Shown here: positions 29,053 to 37,636 of the stretch, piece by piece
Numbering within the stretch: position 1 is the first letter of the stretch
Layout: each line of letters starts with the position of its first letter
NCBI RefSeq assembly: GCF_001678905.1
Contig: NZ_CP012117.1
Span: forward strand, 310,001 to 374,000
Source: Dermabacter vaginalis
Lineage (GTDB): Bacteria; Actinomycetota; Actinomycetes; Actinomycetales; Dermabacteraceae
DNA length: 64,000 bases
Reading direction: 5' to 3'
Notes under the pieces: model-generated
What the model was told of the DNA's origin: nothing
Database searches by the model: none
The model's input: the letters and a program-made list of their open reading frames with translations, nothing else
Translations under genes and position numbers: made by a program

Positions 29053-30264
29053 ATGGAATTCACGCAGGCGGCGAAGCTACAGAACGTCCTCTACGACATC
29101 CGCGGGCCGGTCCTCGACGAGGCCGCGCGCATGGAGAACGAGGGGCACCGCATCCTCAAGCTCAACATCGGCAACCCCGCACCATTCGGCTTCGAAACGC
29201 CCGACGAAATCCTCGTGGACTTCATCCGCCAGGCGCACGTTTCCCAGGGCTACACCGACTCCAAAGGCATCGTTGCGGCTCGCCGCGCCGTCGCCCAGCA
29301 CTACCAAACCCGGGGCCTGCCGGGGCTGCGGCTTGACGACATCTACCTCGGCAACGGCGTGAGCGAGCTGATCCAGCTCACCGCGCAGGCCCTCGTGAAC
29401 GACGGCGACGAGGTGCTCATCCCGATGCCCGACTACCCGCTGTGGACGGCATGCGTCACCCTCGCGGGTGGCACCCCCGTGCACTACCGCCTCGATGAAG
29501 ACGACGAGTGGCTTCCCGACCTTACCGACATTGCCGATAAGGTTACGCCGCGCACCAAGGCCATCGTCGTGATCAACCCGAATAACCCCACCGGTGCGGT
29601 GTACACGAAAGAGAACCTTCAGGGGATCGTGGACATCGCCCGTAAGCATGGGCTCATGATCCTCGCCGACGAGATCTACGACAAGATCCTCTACGACGAT
29701 GCGACCCACACCTCGATCGCCTCACTCGCCCCCGACCTCTTCACGATCACCTACAACGGCCTGTCCAAGGCCTACCGCGTTGCGGGCTTCCGTGCCGGCT
29801 GGATGGTGCTGTACGGACCGAAAGACCATGCCAAAGGCTTCATCGAAGGCCTTGACATGCTCTCCAACATGCGCCTTTGCGCGAACGCCCCCGCGCAGCA
29901 CGTGATCCCCACGGCGCTCGGCGGCTATCAAACGATCAACGATCTCGTGGCCCCGGGTGGGCGCCTGCGCGAGCAGCGCGACGTCGCCTACGAATCCCTC
30001 GCACGGATCCCCGGCGTGAGCGTGAAGAAAGCCAAGGGCGCCCTATACATGTTCCCGAAGCTCGACCTCGACATGTACAAGATCGAGGACGACGAGGAAT
30101 TCGCGCTCGGCCTGCTTCGCCAGAAGAAAATTCTCATCACAAAAGGCACGGGATTCAACATCCCCACGCACGATCACTTCCGAGTCGTGACCCTGCCGGA
30201 CGTGGACGTGCTCGAAAACGCGATCGACCGTATCGCCGACTACCTCGAGGGAATCCGCCGCTAG
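29053..30264 (+). CDS. Pyridoxal-phosphate aminotransferase, AlaA-like
   Basis: 403 residues, fold-type I class I/II aminotransferase. LNIGNPAPFGFETPDE at the N-terminus, VVINPNNPTGAVY, LADEIYDKILYDD and the pyridoxal Lys in YNGLSKAYRVAGFRAGWM all match the glutamate-pyruvate (alanine-forming) AlaA group common in actinobacteria. Makes alanine from pyruvate with glutamate as likely donor. ATG 29053. Divergent from alpha-galactosidase and convergent with fprA. Confidence 0.9.
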   Translation: MEFTQAAKLQNVLYDIRGPVLDEAARMENEGHRILKLNIGNPAPFGFETPDEILVDFIRQAHVSQGYTDSKGIVAARRAVAQHYQTRGLPGLRLDDIYLGNGVSELIQLTAQALVNDGDEVLIPMPDYPLWTACVTLAGGTPVHYRLDEDDEWLPDLTDIADKVTPRTKAIVVINPNNPTGAVYTKENLQGIVDIARKHGLMILADEIYDKILYDDATHTSIASLAPDLFTITYNGLSKAYRVAGFRAGWMVLYGPKDHAKGFIEGLDMLSNMRLCANAPAQHVIPTALGGYQTINDLVAPGGRLREQRDVAYESLARIPGVSVKKAKGALYMFPKLDLDMYKIEDDEEFALGLLRQKKILITKGTGFNIPTHDHFRVVTLPDVDVLENAIDRIADYLEGIRR

Positions 30265-30293
30265 GTGCGCCGCAAGAACCCGGCGGCGGCGGG

Positions 30294-31745
30294 CTATTCG
30301 CCTCGTGCGATCCGAATCATCTGCTCGCGGTCGATCTGCTTGAGCGATGGTCGGGGGCTGCCGTCGGAATCCTGCCGCTTCGCCCCCTCCTGAATTTCGT
30401 GGTCGTGCAGGCGCAGCCACCCGTCCCAGTCGACATAGCGGATGCCGCGCTCGTCGAGCAGGTGCACTATGGAGTTGGGGTCGCGGTCCGGGCAGGGTTC
30501 GAGCACGCCGCCCTCGATGTCCTCGATCATGTGGGTCACGGTTTCGATCGCGTCGGATTTCGTGGCACCGATGAGGCCCACGGGGCCGCGCTTGATCCAA
30601 CCATTTGCATAGCATGCGGGCACGGCCTCGCCCTCGGCCGTCGTGACGCGGCCTTCGTCGTTGTGGATCACGCCGCGCACCGGGTCGTAGGGAACCCCGG
30701 GCAACTCCGAGCCGAAATAGCCCACGGCACGGTAGACCTGCTGAACGTCGTACTCGACCATCTCGCCCGTGCCTTCGAGCGAGCCGTCCGCCGTGAGGCG
30801 CGTGCGCTCAAACCTCATGCCGGTCACGCGGCCATCCTCACCGAGCACCTCCACGGGACGGTGCCAGAAATGAAGGTGGAGCCGACGCTTGACCTCGCCA
30901 CCGTCGCGGTCGGTGGGCTCAGCGCCGCTCTCCTCGCGCTTCTTCTGCTCCTCGAGCCAGCCCTCGAACGTGCTGACGACCTGATCGATGCGCTTGTCGG
31001 CCCGGATGCGCTCCCATTCCTCGTCGCTGATCTGGGCAAAGTCGCGCTCGTCCAGAACGACCTGCACGCCCTTCGGATGAGCGAGCTCGCGGGTCTCGAG
31101 CGGGGAGAATTTCGCCTGGGCGGGGCCGCGGCGGCCAAAGACGTGCACGTCGGTGACCCGTGAGGCCGTGAGGCCTTCGTAGACGTTGTCGGCGATCTCG
31201 GTCGCGAGGAGCTCGTCGGCACTTTTGACGAGCATGCGCGAGACGTCGAGCGCAACGTTGCCGTTGCCGATCACCGCGACGGATTCGGCATCGAGGTTCC
31301 ACTCGCGCGGGTAGTCAGGGTTCGAGTCGTACCACGCGACGAAATCGGCAGCGCCGAAGCTGCCCTCGAGGTCGATCCCGGGAATGTCGAGTTGGGCGTC
31401 CTTGAGTGCGCCGGTGGCGAAGATGATCGCGTCGTAGCGCTCACGCAGGTCTTCGAGGCTCAGGTCCTTCCCGAAGGCGACGTTGCCGAAGAAGCGCATG
31501 TCGCGACGGTTGAGGATGCGGTGGAGCGCAGTGGTGATGCCCTTAATGCGCGGGTGGTCGGGCGCGACCCCGTAGCGAATGAGGCCAAACGGCGTGGGGA
31601 GCGCGTCGAAAATATCAACCTCGATTTTCAGGCGTCCCTTTTTGACGTGTGGTGTTTTGTTGAACGTCTCCGCCGCATACACGCCGGCCGGGCCGGAGCC
31701 AATCACGGCGATGCGGAACGGGATGTCGGTGAAGGTGCTGCTCAC
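30294..31745 (-). CDS. fprA: Ferredoxin/flavodoxin-NADP+ reductase, FprA type
   Basis: 483 residues, adrenodoxin-reductase-like flavoprotein that passes electrons between NADPH and ferredoxin. FAD-binding IAVIGSGPAGVYAAETF at the N-terminus, NADP-binding VAVIGNGNVALDVSRML near residue 160, and the late YANGWIKRGPVGLIGATKSDA loop. Length and order match mycobacterial FprA. ATG 31745. Single gene; no ferredoxin is fused or adjacent. Confidence 0.93.
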   Translation of the reverse strand: MSSTFTDIPFRIAVIGSGPAGVYAAETFNKTPHVKKGRLKIEVDIFDALPTPFGLIRYGVAPDHPRIKGITTALHRILNRRDMRFFGNVAFGKDLSLEDLRERYDAIIFATGALKDAQLDIPGIDLEGSFGAADFVAWYDSNPDYPREWNLDAESVAVIGNGNVALDVSRMLVKSADELLATEIADNVYEGLTASRVTDVHVFGRRGPAQAKFSPLETRELAHPKGVQVVLDERDFAQISDEEWERIRADKRIDQVVSTFEGWLEEQKKREESGAEPTDRDGGEVKRRLHLHFWHRPVEVLGEDGRVTGMRFERTRLTADGSLEGTGEMVEYDVQQVYRAVGYFGSELPGVPYDPVRGVIHNDEGRVTTAEGEAVPACYANGWIKRGPVGLIGATKSDAIETVTHMIEDIEGGVLEPCPDRDPNSIVHLLDERGIRYVDWDGWLRLHDHEIQEGAKRQDSDGSPRPSLKQIDREQMIRIARGE

Positions 31746-31918
31746 GGAGGTCCTTGTGCTCGGCGGATACGCGCGGGACGTCGTTTGGCCCGCGGGCTTT
31801 TCGATACTCGAGCCTAGCGTTAAAAGAGGGGGCGGGCGAGGGAAGTGTGAGCAGGGCGAGACGAGTAGCGGGCGGCGAGCCGGCTACCCGGCATCCACCC
31901 TGGCCGTGAGCACATGGC

Positions 31919-31994
31919 TGAGGGTGGAGAAAACGACCTCGCACCCCTCATGTGGGGCATTCTTGGTCTTTTTCTCCACCCTCACAAGTGGGGA
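31919..31994. repeat. Palindromic dual-hairpin element, diverged copy 1
   Basis: TGAGGGTGGAGAAAA (31919-31933) is perfectly complementary to TTTTCTCCACCCTCA (31970-31984). Inside is a small CCCC/GGGG hairpin. Right of it, CCAC (31976-31979) can instead pair with GTGG (31988-31991). The right half resembles the two copies at 40860 and 41920. Lies after the AIM24 gene and before fprA. Confidence 0.6.
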
Positions 31995-32000
31995 ATGAGT

Positions 32001-32666
32001 TTAGTACTCGGCCGGCTGCACCACCACAAAGCCGGGGCCGTGGAAAGCGAGCTGGAAAGCTTCGCCCGAGCCGCGGCCAATAAGTGCACCGGCGTTAAAG
32101 TCGTTCTTGATCTGCGGCTGGAGGTTCGCCGACCAGCACACGACGGCCTGCGGATCCACGTACGTGGGCTGCTGCGAGCAGTCGAGCAGAAGTGGCTCGC
32201 CGTGCGAGGTGATCGCGACCATGCCGTGTCCCTGGAGGAACAGGTTCGTGAAGCCGCCCGCGACGAGACCCGCGCCGAGGCCGCCGCCGATCATCTTGAT
32301 GTCCCACTCGATGCTCGAGTCGAAAGCGAGCATCTTCGAGGTGTTGAGAGAGAGGGCTTCGCCTTCGAGCTGGATGAGGAAGATCTGCGAGCCATTCTTG
32401 GCGAAGAAGATTTCGCCGTTGCCGGTGGTGCGCATCATGTTGGCGCCCTCACCTGTGGCCAGCTTCTTGACGAGCTTCATGCCGCCGCCCGAGCCCTGGT
32501 ACTTGAACTTCATCTCGCCCTGGTAGGCAACCATGGCCCCGGCGGAGGAGACGATTTCGGGTGCGCCGGGATCGAGGCGGCAGCGCAGCATTCGCTTGGA
32601 CTGGAGGGCCCAGCGGTCGTTGGTTTGGACTTCCTGGTGTTCTGGTGAAAAGAGTTCAGATCTCAT
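32001..32666 (-). CDS. AIM24 family protein
   Basis: 221 residues, beta-rich, with MKFKYQGSGGGMKLVKKLATGEG, IFFAKNGSQIFLIQLEGEALS and IKMIGGGLGAGLVAGGFTNLFLQGHG, typical of the AIM24/TerD-like beta-helix family. Known bacterial members have no settled function; yeast Aim24 is mitochondrial. ATG 32666. Stands alone between copA and fprA. Confidence 0.87.
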   Translation of the reverse strand: MRSELFSPEHQEVQTNDRWALQSKRMLRCRLDPGAPEIVSSAGAMVAYQGEMKFKYQGSGGGMKLVKKLATGEGANMMRTTGNGEIFFAKNGSQIFLIQLEGEALSLNTSKMLAFDSSIEWDIKMIGGGLGAGLVAGGFTNLFLQGHGMVAITSHGEPLLLDCSQQPTYVDPQAVVCWSANLQPQIKNDFNAGALIGRGSGEAFQLAFHGPGFVVVQPAEY

Positions 32667-32727
32667 GGCTTCACCCTAGAGTGAGCTAGCTCCTATCTTC
32701 CTGGAGATCATGAGAAAAGAACGATTG

Positions 32728-35061
32728 TTATTGGAACCGCTTGAGCCGTAGCGAATTGCTCACCACGAAAACGCTTGAAAACGCCATCGCCGCGGCCGCG
32801 ATCACGGGGCCAAGAAGCCCGAGCATCGCGAGCGGGATCGCGATCACGTTATAGATGAATGCCCAGAAGAGGTTCCAACGGATCGTGCGCACACTCGCGC
32901 GTGAGAGCCGAATCGCGGTCGGGATCTGCGAAATATCGCCGCCCGTGAGCACGATGTCGCCCGAGTTCATCGCGGCGTCGGTGCCCGTGCCTATCGCGAA
33001 ACCAAGATCGGCTTCGGCAAGCGCTGCGGTGTCGTTGATGCCGTCGCCCACCATCGCGACGCTTGCCCCTTCGCCACGAAGGGACTTCACGAGGTCGAGT
33101 TTTGCCGCGGGGGTAAGCGAGGCGTGAACCTTTCCGATGCCGACTTCGCGCGCAATGTGCTCGGCCGCGGCAGGGTTGTCGCCGGTCGCCATGACGGGCT
33201 CGATGCCGAGCGCGCGAATCTCCTCAACGACCTTCGTCGCTTCGGGCTTCACGGTGTCGCTCACGCGCACGAGCCCCGCAACCTCGCCGTTGACGCGCAC
33301 GAGGGAGGTCGTGTGACCCGCCTGCTCGGCTTCGCGGAGGGAAGCGGCGAGAGGGGCGGGCAGGCTTTCCGGGGCGGGCTTTTCATCTCCGACGGTGGCC
33401 TGGCGAGCGTCGGACACCGCAGTAATCTCGACCTCCCACGGCCCCTTGTTCTCACCGAGCGCCCCGCTCACGCGTGCCCTGAGGCCCCGACCGACATGCG
33501 CCTGGGCGTCCTCGAGCGTGAGGGCATCGCTGCTGCTGCCAGCCGCTTCCACGATTGCCCGCGCGATCGGGTGCTCCGAACCGGATTCGGCGGCACCCGC
33601 GAGCGCGCGGACGTCTGCTTCGCTCCAGCCTTCGGCGGGTGTCACGGAATGCACGCGCATCGCGCCGCTCGTGAGCGTGCCGGTCTTGTCGAGAACGATC
33701 GACGCGATGTCGCGTGAGGTCTCGAGCGTGCGTGCGGAGCGGATGAGGATGCCGAGTTCGGCGCCGCGGCCCGTGCCCACCATGATGGCCGTGGGGGTCG
33801 CGAGGCCGAGGGCGCATGGGCACGCGATGATGAGCACGGCGACGGCCGCGGTAAACGCCTGTTCGGTGGTGTGGCCGAGAAGGAGCCACGCCACGAGCGT
33901 GAGGATCGCGAGCACGATCACGACGGGGACGAAGATGCTCGCGACCTTGTCGACGAGCTGCTGCACGGGGGCTTTGGAAGCTTGCGCGTCCTCGACCATT
34001 TTCGCGATGTGGGCAAGCTCGGTGTCCGCACCCACGCGCGTGGCGCGCACAAGGAGCCGGCCCGTAGTGTTGACGGTGGCGCCCGTGACCTCGGTTCCGG
34101 GGGCGACGTCCTCGGGGATGCTTTCGCCCGTGAGCATCGAGCGGTCGATGGCGGAGGAGCCCTCGAGGATCACGCCGTCTGTCGCGACCTTCTCCCCGGG
34201 CCTCACGACGAAAACATCGCCGACCCGCACCGCGCCGATGGGAACCTCGACTTCGGCGGTGCTGCCGTCGGACTGAAGCTCCATGATGGTGGCATTCTTC
34301 GCGCCGAGGTCAAGCAGCGAACGGATAGCTGCGCTCGACTGGTGGATGGCGCGGGCTTGCGCGTAGCGCCCCACGAGCACGAGGGTCGTGATGACCGCTG
34401 CCGACTCGAAGTAGATTTCGTGCGCACCGTGGTGGTTCCGGCTGAAAGCGGCGCCGAGGCTCATGTCCATCGTCATGCCGATCTCGCCTGCGCCGCCGAA
34501 GAGGAGCGCCCAGATCGACCACAGGTACGCGGCAAACGTTCCCATCGTGACGAGGGTGTCCATCGTGAAGCCGCCGTGCTTGATGTTCACCCAGGTCGCA
34601 CGGTGGAAGGGTGCGCCGCAGTAAAACACGACCGGCGTCGCGAGAATGAGCATCGCCCACTGCCAGCCGGGGAACTGCAACGCCGGAATCATTGAGATGA
34701 GGAAAATTGGCGCCGAGAGGATGGCTGCGAGAATCGTGCGGTTCAGCGTGTCGCGCTTCTCGCGCGCGGCGCGCTCCTCGGCGCTTGTGTCGGGGCCGTG
34801 GATCGATGTGCTTTCGGCTGCCGCCTCCCGCACGTGCGCCCCATAGCCGCCCTTTTCGACGGCTTCGACGAGCTGCGCATCGGTGATCGACGGGTCGCTC
34901 ACCTGCACGCTCGCGCGTTCGAGTGCGAGGTTGACGACCGCGTCGACATCGCCCACGCGCCGCAGCTTCTTCTCCACGCGCGCGACGCAGCTCGCGCACG
35001 TCATGCCGGTGACGTCGAGGGTGACGGTGCGCGGTGCGGTGTGGGTTTCAGTGCTGCTCAT
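32728..35061 (-). CDS. copA: Copper-exporting P1B-type ATPase
   Basis: 777 residues. One N-terminal heavy-metal domain with MTCASCVARVEKKL, then eight membrane helices with the Cu(I) motif CPCALGLATPT, phosphorylation site DKTGTLT, and MVGDGINDTAALAEAD in the hinge. Pumps Cu(I) out of the cytosol. It follows copZ in an operon (47-base gap) behind a CsoR-type operator. In the nucleotide-binding domain a variable loop contains SDARQATVG, encoded by a 27-bp palindrome at 33388-33414. Confidence 0.95.
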   Translation of the reverse strand: MSSTETHTAPRTVTLDVTGMTCASCVARVEKKLRRVGDVDAVVNLALERASVQVSDPSITDAQLVEAVEKGGYGAHVREAAAESTSIHGPDTSAEERAAREKRDTLNRTILAAILSAPIFLISMIPALQFPGWQWAMLILATPVVFYCGAPFHRATWVNIKHGGFTMDTLVTMGTFAAYLWSIWALLFGGAGEIGMTMDMSLGAAFSRNHHGAHEIYFESAAVITTLVLVGRYAQARAIHQSSAAIRSLLDLGAKNATIMELQSDGSTAEVEVPIGAVRVGDVFVVRPGEKVATDGVILEGSSAIDRSMLTGESIPEDVAPGTEVTGATVNTTGRLLVRATRVGADTELAHIAKMVEDAQASKAPVQQLVDKVASIFVPVVIVLAILTLVAWLLLGHTTEQAFTAAVAVLIIACPCALGLATPTAIMVGTGRGAELGILIRSARTLETSRDIASIVLDKTGTLTSGAMRVHSVTPAEGWSEADVRALAGAAESGSEHPIARAIVEAAGSSSDALTLEDAQAHVGRGLRARVSGALGENKGPWEVEITAVSDARQATVGDEKPAPESLPAPLAASLREAEQAGHTTSLVRVNGEVAGLVRVSDTVKPEATKVVEEIRALGIEPVMATGDNPAAAEHIAREVGIGKVHASLTPAAKLDLVKSLRGEGASVAMVGDGINDTAALAEADLGFAIGTGTDAAMNSGDIVLTGGDISQIPTAIRLSRASVRTIRWNLFWAFIYNVIAIPLAMLGLLGPVIAAAAMAFSSVFVVSNSLRLKRFQ
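33388..33414. repeat. 27-bp palindromic element, copy 4 (in frame in copA)
   Basis: Arms TCCGACGGTGGCC and GGCGAGCGTCGGA flank one T; 11 of 13 positions pair. Coding-strand reading SDARQATVG differs by one residue from the peptide encoded by copy 1 in the amino-acid binding protein. Confidence 0.75.
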
Positions 35062-35108
35062 GGGGTCCTTCGGGGTGTGGTGCGGCCGGGTTCGGGATGG
35101 GGGAGGAG

Positions 35109-35330
35109 TTATCCGACGATGGCGTAGCTTTCGCCGGCTTCCTCGATTGCGGGGGCGATGTCGGCCTTGGTGAGGGCGCGATCTGCCTGGATCGTGAGGG
35201 TCGATTCGCCGCCCTTGACGAGTTCGACCTCGGCGTTTTCAACGCCAGCGAGCTCGCCAACTTCTTCCTTGACGGCATTGACGCAGTGGCCGCACGTGAG
35301 GCCCGTGATCTTGAAGGTCGAGGTGGTCAT
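35109..35330 (-). CDS. copZ: Copper chaperone CopZ (heavy-metal-associated domain)
   Basis: 73-residue single HMA domain with the metal-binding LTCGHCVNAVKEEV. Hands Cu(I) to CopA. ATG 35330 behind AAGGAG; the open frame further upstream crosses the promoter and is not coding. First gene of the copZ-copA operon. Confidence 0.93.
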   Translation of the reverse strand: MTTSTFKITGLTCGHCVNAVKEEVGELAGVENAEVELVKGGESTLTIQADRALTKADIAPAIEEAGESYAIVG

Positions 35331-35394
35331 GGTGTGCTCCTTGATGTTTGTGATGGTCCTGGTTCGTGTGGGCGCGGTTGGTGGCCCGGCATCC

Positions 35395-35423
35395 AACATA
35401 CCCCCTAGGGGTATCGACTTCAA
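35395..35423 (-). promoter_or_regulatory. copZ-copA promoter with CsoR-type operator
   Basis: On the minus strand TTGAAG (35418-35423) and TATGTT (35395-35400) are 17 bases apart, a good sigma-70 type promoter. The inverted repeat ATACCCC-CTA-GGGGTAT (35398-35414) overlaps the spacer and -10, and has the GC-rich form of CsoR operators. Copper would release the repressor. No csoR gene is in this window. Confidence 0.8.
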
Positions 35424-35476
35424 GGGGGTGTGGCGACTTCAGAGCATCGATGAGGCGGATCGGTAGCATGGGGCGC

Positions 35477-37555
35477 ATGAGTACCCCCACGAATCCAGGC
35501 GGCAACGTTGGCGCGCGCACGCCCCAGCGCCGCCCCAGTTTCTATGAATCGCACCTTCGCGAAATGCTCGCCGACTCGGGCTATGCCATTCATGAACGCA
35601 TCGGCAGTGGGGGAATGGGGATCGTCTACCGCGCAACCGATGCGGCCGGACTCGACGTCGCCCTCAAGGTGCTTCGCCCCGAAATTGCCGGCGACGAGCG
35701 CGCCCGTGCCCGCCTCAGCCGCGAGATGCGCGCCCTGCAGCGCGTCAACCACCCGAACGTTTCCCGCGTTCTCGACGCCGAATTTGACCTCGACGTCGCC
35801 TTCCTCGTCACCGAGTACATCTCGGGCCCCACGTTCCAGAAAGTCATTGACGACTGGGGGCACCTTCCGCTGCGATGCGTACGCGAAATCGGCTTGCCGC
35901 TCGGCAAGGCCCTTCTTGACGTTCACGAGAAGGGGATCGTGCACCGCGACCTCAAACCAAGCAACATCATGCTTCGCACCGGTCATGGCTCGCACTTCGA
36001 CTTCGACATCGATCCAGTCGATCCGGTCATTATCGATTTCGGCATCGCCCAAGCCGCCGAAGAGTCCCGCATGACCTCGACGGGGCTCATGATGGGCACG
36101 ATCTCCTATCTTGCCCCCGAGGTGATCAGCAACAACATCGTCGACGCCGCTGCCGACTGGTGGGCCTGGGCCGCAATGCTCGCCCACGCCGCGACCGGCT
36201 TCCCGCCCTTCGGTAAGGGGCGACTCGGCACGGTCTACAACCTCGCTACGATGGCTGGCCCCGACCTCGAGGGGCTGCCGGAGCCGTGCATTGAATGGTT
36301 CAAGGGCGCGTTTGCCCCTGAGCCTGGCGATCGCACGCCGCCGGAGAAGCTCATCGAGGCACTCGAGCACGATGTGGATGCATGGGTGTATGGGAACTAC
36401 GATCCAACCTCCTCGTCCCCGTCTTCCCCTTCCACCTCCGCCGAGCTCCCCACCTCTCGGATTGAGGCGGGTGAACGCGGCACACCGGGTGGTCCAATCG
36501 GCGCCGGAGCGTCGGGTTTGGGTGCCGCGGAATCTACGGATGCAGCAGCTCGCGCAGCTGAGGCGACTGCGCCGATACCTCCGCATAGCCCACTGAGTCC
36601 CGGAGGGGGAGAGGAGGAGGGCATGGGGGCAATGCGCGACGCCACTGATGAATTGGACGACACCGATGAGTGGGATGTCTCCAACGAAGATCCCACCCAA
36701 GTCATGCCCGTCCTCGACGAAACACCGACCGCGAAATTCGCTCCCATCTCGACCCCCGCGGCCCCGCCCACTCCCCACTACGAGGAAGCGATGCAGGGGT
36801 GGCAAGCGTCGGACCACATGCCGCAGCCGCCCGCCCCCACACCCGCTCCGCAAAGCCCCTACCAGCAAGCGCCCCTCGCACCGCAGCCCTACGGCGCGCA
36901 AAACTATGGGATGCCGCCACAGGGATTTATGCCGCCACCCGTGCCGTACCACTTGCGTGAGCCCGAGCGGCGTACCGTACTCGTGCTGCTCGGCATGGTG
37001 CTCTTTACAGCATTCGGCGCGCTCGTGCCTCTCGCCGCGCTGATTTTGCTCGTACTGATGACGGCGCTCGCACGCACGTGGCAACGCTCGTGGATTGCGT
37101 CGGAAAAGGGGACTGACAAGGGAAGAAGCTCAGGAAGCATCACAACCGCGGCGGTGCTCCTCGCCGTTCCGCGCTTGATACTCGCGCTCCTCGAGGCGAT
37201 CCTTCAGGCACTCATCCCGGTGATCGTGACGGCGGGTGTGCTCCTCGCGATCGATGCCGCGATCGTGTGGCTCACCAACTTCGAGCTGCACTACGCGATC
37301 TACGCCGGTGTGCTCGTGGGGGTCACGACCCTGTCGCTGTGGTGGGGAATCGGCGCGCGCACCACACGCTACGGCGGCCACAGGCTCGTGCATGCGGCAG
37401 CCCCGAGCGGGCTATGGACCGCGATCATCGCGGCGCTGCTCATCCTGCTCATCGTCGCGGTGGGCTTCACTCTCGCCTCGCGCGGAGGCACAATCGATTA
37501 CTTCCCGTACGTGGGCGAGTTCCGCCTCGAAGACATCTCGCCCTGGCGACGCTGA
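35477..37555 (+). CDS. Serine/threonine protein kinase with C-terminal membrane domain
   Basis: 692 residues. Kinase domain at about 30-290: glycine loop IGSGGMGIVY, VALKVL lysine, catalytic HRDLKPSNIM and DFGIAQ. Next, a 200-residue low-complexity Pro/Ala/Gln linker, then four or so membrane helices. No extracellular PASTA repeats, so it is not PknB itself and its signal is unknown. ATG 35477; ATG 35468 is possible. Linker codons at 36801-36813 carry one arm of the 27-bp palindrome family. Transcribed away from copZ. Confidence 0.88.
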   Translation: MSTPTNPGGNVGARTPQRRPSFYESHLREMLADSGYAIHERIGSGGMGIVYRATDAAGLDVALKVLRPEIAGDERARARLSREMRALQRVNHPNVSRVLDAEFDLDVAFLVTEYISGPTFQKVIDDWGHLPLRCVREIGLPLGKALLDVHEKGIVHRDLKPSNIMLRTGHGSHFDFDIDPVDPVIIDFGIAQAAEESRMTSTGLMMGTISYLAPEVISNNIVDAAADWWAWAAMLAHAATGFPPFGKGRLGTVYNLATMAGPDLEGLPEPCIEWFKGAFAPEPGDRTPPEKLIEALEHDVDAWVYGNYDPTSSSPSSPSTSAELPTSRIEAGERGTPGGPIGAGASGLGAAESTDAAARAAEATAPIPPHSPLSPGGGEEEGMGAMRDATDELDDTDEWDVSNEDPTQVMPVLDETPTAKFAPISTPAAPPTPHYEEAMQGWQASDHMPQPPAPTPAPQSPYQQAPLAPQPYGAQNYGMPPQGFMPPPVPYHLREPERRTVLVLLGMVLFTAFGALVPLAALILLVLMTALARTWQRSWIASEKGTDKGRSSGSITTAAVLLAVPRLILALLEAILQALIPVIVTAGVLLAIDAAIVWLTNFELHYAIYAGVLVGVTTLSLWWGIGARTTRYGGHRLVHAAAPSGLWTAIIAALLILLIVAVGFTLASRGGTIDYFPYVGEFRLEDISPWRR

Positions 37556-37636
37556 TGCGCCCGCGAAGGCATCCGTTAGGATGGCACGCGGCGAAAGCCC
37601 CGCTCACCGTTCATATTTGACCCCTCCGGAGGATTC

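Noticed and set aside
35420-37084. 554-residue open frame opposite the kinase gene
   Set aside because: Low-complexity shadow of the GC-rich kinase gene; kinase motifs are on the plus strand.
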